Source: DASQUP01 sp035641235 (GTDB lineage Bacteria; Actinomycetota; CADDZG01; WHSQ01). From it: DNA of 29,159 bases. This document shows, piece after piece, positions 24,251 through 29,159 of the stretch; position 1 is the stretch's first letter, and every line of letters starts with the position of its first letter. The notes below the pieces were generated by a model. The model was not told the DNA's origin. It saw only the letters and a list, made by a program, of their open reading frames with translations, and ran no database searches. Both the position numbers and the translations under genes were made by a program. The stretch spans positions 1 to 29,159 of the forward strand of contig DASQUP010000268.1 of NCBI GenBank assembly GCA_035641235.1, given 5' to 3'.

Positions 24251-25260
24251 CGGCGCCGTCTTCCGCGTCGGCCGAAGCCCCCCTCGACGAGGAGACGCGG
24301 CTCGAGCTGTACCGGAAGCTCGTCCGGCTCCGGGCGTTCGACCAGCGCGCCCACGATCTTTTCCTGCAGAACCTTGTGAAAGGCACGAGCCACCTTTCTC
24401 TCGGACAGGAGGCCGTCGCCGCGGGCTTCGGTCACGCCATGCGGCCCGACGACTACACCTTTTGCACGTACAGGGGTCACGCGCACACGCTCGTCCGGGG
24501 AGCGCCGATGACGGGGCTTTTGGCCGAGCTGCTCGGCCGGTCGAACGGCATCCTGGGCGGCAAGGGTGGCTCGATGCACCTCACAAGTGCGGAACACGGC
24601 GCGATGGGGTCGTACGCCATCGTCGGTGCGCACATGCCCATCGCAGTTGGCGCAGCATGGTCGGCTTTGGAGCGCGGCTCGGGCCAGGTCTCGGTGTGCT
24701 TCTTCGGCGACGGTACAACGAACATTGGGGCGTTCCACGAGGCGCTGAACATGGCCGCGGTATGGAAGCTCCCGGCCGTTTTTGTCTGCGAGAACAACCT
24801 CTACATGGAGTACACGCCGATTTCATCCGTCACGGCTGTTCCCAACCCCGCGGCAGACCGGGCCGCGGCGTACGGTCTGGAGAAGATCCTCGTCGACGGA
24901 AACGACGTCGACGAGGTGTACGCGATCGCCACCACCTACATCCAACGAGCCCGCGAAGGCGGAGGGCCCGCGCTGATCGAGGCACTCACGTATCGCAAAG
25001 GTGGTCACTCGCGCGCCGACCCGGCGAAGTACCGGCCACAGGATGAGGTCGAACGCTGGCTACAGCGCGACCCCATCGACCTCTACCGGGCACGACTTAT
25101 CGAGTTCGGGCTGGCCGAAAAGGTGCTCGACGAGATCGAGGCCGAGTCGCTCGCCGAGATCGACCGCGCCACGCAAGAGGCGAAGGACGCCCCTCCGCCT
25201 TCCCCCGACATCCTCGAGACCGAGGTCTTCAGCGATGGAGGCAGCCGGTGGCGGAACTGA
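24247..25260 (+). CDS. Thiamine-diphosphate-dependent 2-oxoacid/acetoin dehydrogenase E1 component, alpha subunit
   Basis: The 337-residue product starts at a GTG inside the preceding stop (GTGA). The thiamine diphosphate motif runs from GDG (154-156) to ENN (182-184), and SHLSLGQEAVAAG, TYRGHAHTLVRG and KGGSMHL are typical of the AcoA/PdhA group. The YRKGGHSRADPAKYR loop corresponds to the phosphorylatable loop of other E1 alpha chains. With the next gene it makes the alpha2-beta2 enzyme that decarboxylates a 2-oxoacid or cleaves acetoin and passes the acyl group to a lipoyl E2. No E2 or E3 gene follows in the window. The acetoin-type label is a family resemblance, not a proved substrate. 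Confidence 0.9.
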   Translation: MTAPSSASAEAPLDEETRLELYRKLVRLRAFDQRAHDLFLQNLVKGTSHLSLGQEAVAAGFGHAMRPDDYTFCTYRGHAHTLVRGAPMTGLLAELLGRSNGILGGKGGSMHLTSAEHGAMGSYAIVGAHMPIAVGAAWSALERGSGQVSVCFFGDGTTNIGAFHEALNMAAVWKLPAVFVCENNLYMEYTPISSVTAVPNPAADRAAAYGLEKILVDGNDVDEVYAIATTYIQRAREGGGPALIEALTYRKGGHSRADPAKYRPQDEVERWLQRDPIDLYRARLIEFGLAEKVLDEIEAESLAEIDRATQEAKDAPPPSPDILETEVFSDGGSRWRN

Positions 25261-26219
25261 CGTACCGGGATGCCGTCGGGGCCGGTCTCGCTCAAGAGAT
25301 GGAACGCGACGAGAAGGTGTACCTGATCGGCGAGGACATCGCCGCCCCCGGTGGGGTCTTCAAGGCCACGCCGGGATTGCTTGAACGTTTCGGTCCGCGC
25401 AGGGTGCGCGACACACCCATCTCAGAGCAGGCCATAACCGGCGCGGTGATGGGTGCGGCCATGACGGGCCTCCGCCCGGTTGCCGAGATCATGTTCTCGG
25501 ACTTCCTCGCCACCTGCTGGGACATCGTCGCGAATCAGATCGCCAAAACTCGCTACATGACCAACGGGCAGCTAACGCTCCCTCTCGTCATCCGTACGGC
25601 CAACGGTGGGGGAATGCGGTTCGGCGCTCAGCATTCCCAGAGCGTGGAGAACTGGGCTATGGCGATCCCCGGTCTCAAGGTCGTGGCACCGTCGACGCCC
25701 GCGGACGTGAAGGGGCTGCTTGCGGCCTCGATCCGCGACGACGACCCGGTCATCTTCTTCGAGCACAAGGGCCTGTACCCGACGAGCGGAGAAGTTCCCG
25801 ACGAGGAACACGTCGAGCGACTCGGCGAGTCGCGCGTCGTCCGACCAGGCTCGGATGGAACGATCGTTGCTCTTGCTGCGATGGTCCCTCGGGCGTTAGA
25901 AGCCGCCCAGCGTCTGAGCGACGAGGGGATCGATTGCGAAGTCATCGACGTTCGCTCGCTTGTACCCCTCGACACTCGGACGATCCTTTCCAGCGTTTCG
26001 TCGACGAGCAGGCTGTTCACCGTTGAAGAGAATCCGCGCCTCTGTGGATGGGGCGCCGAGATCGCATCGATCGCTGCAGAGGAGTGCTTCTACGACCTCG
26101 ACGGACCGATTGTGAGGATCACAACACCCCATGTGCCGCTGCCGGCGGCCGATGCACTCGAAGACATCGCGATGCCGACCGTGGAGAGGATCGTCACGAC
26201 CATTAGATCCAACCAGTGA
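25248..26219 (+). CDS. 2-oxoacid/acetoin dehydrogenase E1 component, beta subunit
   Basis: The 323-residue product begins at GTG 25248, overlapping the alpha subunit by 13 bp. LTYRDAVGAGLAQEMERDEKVYLIGEDIAAPGGVFKATPGL is the usual start of AcoB/PdhB chains; the Glu in GED and the following PISEQAITGAVMGAAMTGLRPVAEIMFSDF help activate thiamine. The C-terminal transketolase domain (DVRSLVPLDTRTI, FTVEENPRLCGWGAEIA) is complete. The two E1 chains have the normal length and order. Which E2 partner is used is not shown here. Confidence 0.92.
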   Translation: MAELTYRDAVGAGLAQEMERDEKVYLIGEDIAAPGGVFKATPGLLERFGPRRVRDTPISEQAITGAVMGAAMTGLRPVAEIMFSDFLATCWDIVANQIAKTRYMTNGQLTLPLVIRTANGGGMRFGAQHSQSVENWAMAIPGLKVVAPSTPADVKGLLAASIRDDDPVIFFEHKGLYPTSGEVPDEEHVERLGESRVVRPGSDGTIVALAAMVPRALEAAQRLSDEGIDCEVIDVRSLVPLDTRTILSSVSSTSRLFTVEENPRLCGWGAEIASIAAEECFYDLDGPIVRITTPHVPLPAADALEDIAMPTVERIVTTIRSNQ

Positions 26220-26229
26220 GGAGAGTTCT

Positions 26230-27192
26230 CTGACGAAGAAGGTCGCGGTATTGGGGACCCGCTACCCGGATCTCTCCATCGAGGAAGGGATTCTCGAGCC
26301 ACTCGGCGCCGAGATCGTGGTCGGCGATGGAGCGACGCCCGACGCGATCGTCGAACAGGCTGCGGATGCCGAAGTCATCCTGGCGGGCTCGAGGCCCCGC
26401 TTCGATGCGGCGACGCTGGAACGTTTGCACGCGCGGGCCATCGTCCGATACGGCGTCGGCACCGAAACGATCGATCTCCCCGCCGCATCTGAGATGGGCA
26501 TGTGGGTTGCGTACGTGCCCGATTTCGGGACCGAGGCAGTTTCCGTGCATGCATTGACACTGGCCCTGGCGGGCGTGCGAAGGCTAATCGCGGCAGACCG
26601 CATAGTGCGGAATGGGGACTGGGCCTTCGACGACATCCGTCCCCTTCATCTCCCCTCGGCGACGACGGCTGCCGTCGTGGGGCTCGGACGCATAGGCAAT
26701 CGCGTCGCCGAGTTGTTCGGCGGCATCGGCTTTTCCGTCCGAGGTCACGATCCGTTCGTTCAAGAGTTCCCAAATTCGATTGCCGCCGTGTCGTTGCGCG
26801 AGGCGCTGGCATGTGACGTCGTCAGCCTTCACGCACCGGGCCGCAGCGACGGGAGTCCGCTGATAGGAGCAGCGGAACTTTCGAGCATGTCGTCCGGCAG
26901 TGTCCTGGTTAACACCTCTCGAGGATCGTTGATCGATCAGGACGCACTGATCGATGGTCTTCGCAGGGGCCGGCCGGCGATCGCCGCTCTCGACGTCTTT
27001 GCGAACGAGCCACCCGATGTACGCGCCTTTGCCGCCGTCGAGGATCGCGTGATCTTCTCGCCCCACATGGCCTGGTACTCGGAGGAATCCGAAGCCGATG
27101 TGCGGACCAAGGCGGCGTATGAGGCCGCACGCCTCCTGCGCGGCCAGGAGCCTGTGAACTCCGTCGCCTCACCTCGGGGGGCGCCTCTGTGA
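26230..27192 (+). CDS. D-isomer-specific 2-hydroxyacid dehydrogenase, probable CTG start
   Basis: The 320-residue protein carries the NAD motif GLGRIG (151-156) and the catalytic trio Arg231 (NTSRGSLID), Glu260 (FANEPP) and His279 (FSPHMAWYS). It should interconvert a 2-oxoacid and a D-2-hydroxyacid; CtBP-like and phosphoglycerate dehydrogenase-like branches are both possible. The start is unusual: the ribosome binding site GAGGAG after the E1 beta stop points to CTG at 26230 (LTKKVAVLGTRYPD), and no ATG, GTG or TTG lies in frame nearby. A GTG or ATG start further upstream would lie within E1 beta. Its own end overlaps the next gene as GTGA. Confidence 0.85.
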   Translation: MTKKVAVLGTRYPDLSIEEGILEPLGAEIVVGDGATPDAIVEQAADAEVILAGSRPRFDAATLERLHARAIVRYGVGTETIDLPAASEMGMWVAYVPDFGTEAVSVHALTLALAGVRRLIAADRIVRNGDWAFDDIRPLHLPSATTAAVVGLGRIGNRVAELFGGIGFSVRGHDPFVQEFPNSIAAVSLREALACDVVSLHAPGRSDGSPLIGAAELSSMSSGSVLVNTSRGSLIDQDALIDGLRRGRPAIAALDVFANEPPDVRAFAAVEDRVIFSPHMAWYSEESEADVRTKAAYEAARLLRGQEPVNSVASPRGAPL

Positions 27193-27446
27193 GCTTTTCG
27201 ATCTACGACATGACGAGCGAGGAGGTGGCCGACGCAATCGGCCGCCGGCCGCTCGCCGTGATCCCGTTCGGAAGCATCGAGCAACACGGCCCCCACCTTC
27301 CCTGTGGAACCGACACGACTCAGATCAACGATCTATTTGTCGATCACGACGGGACCATTTTTGTCACCGATCGAGTCGGCGGCGGTCTCTTCGTCCTTCG
27401 ACCGGAGGACGATCTTCGAGCGACGATGGAGGACGCGCGCGCGTGA
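27189..27446 (+). pseudogene. Broken gene: creatininase-like N-terminus joined to LVIVD-type C-terminus
   Basis: Residues 1-45 (MSFSIYDMTSEEVADAIGRRPLAVIPFGSIEQHGPHLPCGTD) are the start of a creatininase-family amidohydrolase, with metal residues Glu31, His33, His36 and Asp42. A complete member has about 240 residues. From about residue 46 the sequence changes to NDLFVDHDGTIFVTDRVGGGLFVLRPED, which looks like the last repeat of an LVIVD beta-propeller protein. The change falls at GATC (27323-27326). The protein of 85 residues can hardly be active. It may be a natural deletion fusion, but a cloning or assembly junction at a Sau3AI site explains it better. The GTG overlaps the stop of the preceding dehydrogenase gene. 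Confidence 0.75.
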
Positions 27447-28456
27447 CTGCGATCGACCTGCACTGTCACTTCATCCCACCCGCCCTCATAGAGCGCATCA
27501 GAACGGACGGGGCCGCACGAGGAATAACGGTCGAGCGGCGCGGCGACAAGGAGTTCGTGAACTTTGCCGGCCGCGATGCGACGCAGCCTTTCCCCGAGGG
27601 GATGCTCGATCTCGAAGAACGACTGCGTTGGATGGACGCCAACGGAATCGAGATCCAGGTGTTGTCCGCATGGATGGATTTCTCCGCCTACGTCCTCGAT
27701 CCCGAGGACGGTCGATGGCTGGCGAATTCCCTCAACGAGCTGACGGTCGAGGCCATCTCGAGGTGGCCCGACCGATTCCGAGCAATGGCTGCCGTGCCCC
27801 TACAGGCGCCAGACCTCGCCGCCGAGGAGTTGCGGGTTGCCGTGAACGACCTCGGAGTGGTCGGGGTCGAGATCGCAACCTCAGTCGTTGATCTCGAGCT
27901 GGATGACCCGAGCCTTGAGCCCTTCTGGTCCGCGGTCGAGTCCAGCGGCCTCGTCGTCCTCGTGCACCCCTACTCGTCGATCGGCGCAGACCGCTTGGCG
28001 CGCTACTTCTTCGCGAACTCGGTCGCGAACCCCGCCGAGGAAACCGTGGCCGCGGCCCACCTGATCCACGGCGGGGTGCTGGATAGGCATCCGGAAATGA
28101 AAGTGTGTCTCACGCACGGGGGCGGGTTCCTTCCGTATCAGGTCGGTCGTCTCGACCGGGGTTACGTTGCCAAGCCCGATCTATCGAGGGTGTACCTGAA
28201 CACGAGGCCCTCGGAACTCCTTCGGAGGTTCTTTTACGACACCATCGTTCACTCGCCGGAGGCCCTTCGCTTCCTGACGGAACGAGTGGGATACGACCGA
28301 GTCGTCCTCGGGAGTGACCAACCTTTCCCGATGGGCGACCCGGATCCGGTCGGAACGGTGACGGCGGCGGGTTTTTCCGCCGAGGTCCAGGACGCCATCC
28401 TGCGCGGCAATGCTGCGCGCCTCATCGGGCTTCAGGACTCAAAGACTCCGAGTTGA
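27443..28456 (+). CDS. Amidohydrolase-2 family protein (ACMSD-like metal-dependent hydrolase/decarboxylase)
   Basis: The 337-residue product is complete. IDLHCHF gives the metal HxH (His7, His9), AHLIHGGVLDRHPEMKVCLTHGGGFLPYQ the middle His residues, and RVVLGSDQPFPMGD the metal Asp. This is the family of aminocarboxymuconate-semialdehyde decarboxylase and gamma-resorcylate decarboxylase, TIM-barrel enzymes that decarboxylate or hydrate ring-cleavage products of aromatic and N-heteroaromatic compounds. Exact substrate unknown. The GTG start overlaps the broken gene's stop as GTGA, so with the LVIVD part it was an operon. It may come from another genome place than the left 27.3 kb, since a suspect GATC junction lies on each side. 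Confidence 0.85.
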   Translation: MTAIDLHCHFIPPALIERIRTDGAARGITVERRGDKEFVNFAGRDATQPFPEGMLDLEERLRWMDANGIEIQVLSAWMDFSAYVLDPEDGRWLANSLNELTVEAISRWPDRFRAMAAVPLQAPDLAAEELRVAVNDLGVVGVEIATSVVDLELDDPSLEPFWSAVESSGLVVLVHPYSSIGADRLARYFFANSVANPAEETVAAAHLIHGGVLDRHPEMKVCLTHGGGFLPYQVGRLDRGYVAKPDLSRVYLNTRPSELLRRFFYDTIVHSPEALRFLTERVGYDRVVLGSDQPFPMGDPDPVGTVTAAGFSAEVQDAILRGNAARLIGLQDSKTPS

Positions 28457-28467
28457 AAGGAGACGAG

Positions 28468-28578
28468 TTGCATTCGTTCTTGATTCACAACCAAGGTGAC
28501 GACGTCGCCGTGGCGGTTCGTGAGGGATCCTCGCGTTCGCTATGTCGTCGACGGTTGTGGTGGGTGTTGTCGCGCTGA
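28468..28578 (+). pseudogene. UxaA-like (altronate dehydratase small/SAF domain) gene start, cut off
   Basis: TTG at 28468, 5 bp after AAAGGAG, opens LHSFLIHNQGDDVAVAVRE, the first strand of a SAF domain as in UxaA-family hydrolases (altronate or related sugar-acid dehydratases). After 19 residues the likeness stops at GGATCC (28525-28530), and the frame runs as meaningless SSRSLCRRRLWW to a TGA at 28578. A normal small subunit has about 90 residues. It is 11 bp after the amidohydrolase, so the two were an operon before the break. Confidence 0.6.
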
Positions 28579-28856
28579 CGGCCGCGGGCTTCGGCTACCT
28601 GTCGTCGGTGACGGCGGCCACGAGCCTTCTTCACCGCTCCGTCGAGGATTCGCAACGGGGGCGCGTGATGGCCTTCTGGAGCATGTCCTTTCACGGCGTC
28701 CGGCCCTTCGGGAGCCTGGTCGACGGGTATGTCGCGGAGGCCGCGAGCGTGCGGGCCGCTGGGATTGCGATGAGCCTCCCAGCGGCCGCCGGCGCCGTGG
28801 GTATGGCGCTGCTCGGTCGTCGGCGACGACACTCGGCCCCTGACGCCGCTGCATGA
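28527..28856 (+). pseudogene. MFS transporter, C-terminal part only
   Basis: In frame from ILAFAMSSTVVVGVVALTAAGFGYLSS the sequence is the last third of an EntS/DUF894-type major facilitator: SLLHRSVEDSQRGRVMAFWSMSFHGVRPFGSLVDGYVAE and two more membrane helices, then RRRRHSAPDAAA. The reading frame has a TGA at 28521-28523, just left of the GATC at 28526, so the N-terminal two thirds are lacking. An ATG at 28542 could start a 104-residue protein but no such short transporter is known to me. The break coincides with that of the UxaA-like gene. Confidence 0.7.
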
Positions 28857-28874
28857 AATCGCGCCGAATAAAGC

Positions 28875-28920
28875 TTGACTCGGCCCGGTTTGTTACATTA
28901 GTATCGAACATATGTTCGAT
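28875..28920 (+). promoter_or_regulatory. SOS box and leaderless promoter of DUF222 gene
   Basis: TTGACT (28875-28880), 18 bp, and TAGTAT (28899-28904) form a promoter whose start would fall at about the ATG at 28912, so the mRNA is probably leaderless. ATCGAACATATGTTCGAT (28903-28920) is a perfect 18-bp palindrome containing TCGAAC-N4-GTTCGA, the actinobacterial LexA box. It covers the -10 and the start codon, so LexA would silence the gene until DNA damage. Confidence 0.85.
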
Positions 28921-29159
28921 CAAGCGACGCGAGAAGTCAAGTCCGAGGCGGTGGCGCCGGTCGATCCGACCGAGCTGTCCGACGACGATCTCGACAAACA
29001 GATGCAGGCGCTGTGGGCCCACGTCCATGTCGCCATGGGGCGGGCGGTCGAGCTGCAGGCAGAGATCAACCGCAGGGGCCTGTGGCACAAGTGGGGCGCC
29101 CGCAGCGCGGGGCACTGGCTGTCGTGGCGCGCGGGGCTGTCGATGCGCGAGGCGAATGT
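28912..29159 (+). CDS. DUF222 (13E12-type) protein, N-terminal part
   Basis: The ATG at 28912 starts at least 82 codons and runs off the window. LSDDDLDKQMQALWAHVHVAMGRAVELQAEINRRGLWHKWGARSAGHWLSWRAGLSMREA is the start of the DUF222 domain, which is usually followed by a C-terminal HNH nuclease domain (outside the window). Members are numerous in actinobacteria and in mycobacteria some (13E12 repeat proteins) belong to the LexA regulon; the LexA box here agrees. A mobile-intron-like or DNA-repair-linked role has been supposed but is unproved. Confidence 0.85.
   Translation, partial: MFDQATREVKSEAVAPVDPTELSDDDLDKQMQALWAHVHVAMGRAVELQAEINRRGLWHKWGARSAGHWLSWRAGLSMREAN

Noticed and set aside
25929..25943. 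ATCGATTGCGAAG as LacI operator
   Set aside because: Half-site only, within the E1 beta gene.
1..29159. CRISPR arrays, tRNA or rRNA genes, transposases
   Set aside because: No regularly spaced repeats, no tRNA-like cloverleaf with CCA end and no transposase-like protein were seen by eye; a covariance search was not possible.

Overview
The window is GC-rich, densely packed DNA with many GTG starts and 4-bp stop/start overlaps (ATGA, GTGA). The gene families (WYL regulator, LLM flavin oxidoreductase, DUF222 protein with an actinobacterial SOS box, kinase-less 'sensor' membrane protein) point to an actinomycete, probably an uncultured soil or sediment Actinomycetota. No rRNA, tRNA, CRISPR array or insertion sequence was seen.

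Layout. 1-1195: the start of an ABC transporter ATPase, cut by the window edge, divergent from a WYL-domain regulator, with a palindromic operator between them. 1293-8511 (minus strand): an operon reading LLM flavin oxidoreductase -> ygeY -> xdhD-like Fe-S/molybdopterin hydroxylase -> ssnA -> ygeW. This is a recognisable core of the purine/uric-acid degradation cluster known from enterobacteria and gut anaerobes, but without ygfK, ygeX, hyuA or a FAD subunit and with an LLM oxidoreductase at its head. 8570-12130: a coiled-coil hypothetical protein, a 7-TM-type protein and an MFS exporter. 12116-19725: a second molybdenum hydroxylase split into three subunits, an alpha/beta hydrolase resembling dihydroxypseudooxynicotine hydrolase, a creatinase-fold M24 protein and a succinate-semialdehyde-type aldehyde dehydrogenase. 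This set resembles catabolism of an N-heterocycle or amine. 19901-22081: a secreted, membrane-anchored protein and a second M24 protein that has lost nearly all metal ligands. 22148-27192: a LacI-family regulator divergent from an operon of a beta-hydroxyacid dehydrogenase, E1 alpha and beta subunits of a 2-oxoacid dehydrogenase, and a D-2-hydroxyacid dehydrogenase.

The best regulatory signal is a 14-bp palindrome of the type TGCAAWCGWTTGCA at four intergenic places (14509, 16874, 23204, 23270). Two copies abut the -10 of a TTGACA promoter. It joins the Mo-hydroxylase genes, the M24/aldehyde dehydrogenase pair, lacI and the dehydrogenase operon into one probable LacI regulon, which is the strongest candidate here for an undescribed catabolic system.

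Caution on contiguity. Two gene breaks near the right end both fall on GATC: a creatininase-like N-terminus joined to an LVIVD-type C-terminus at about 27323, and a UxaA-like N-terminus joined to an MFS C-terminus at about 28526. The window itself also begins with GATC. This pattern fits ligated Sau3AI fragments in a cloned insert, so 27323-28526 and 28526-29159 may not be neighbours of the rest in the genome.
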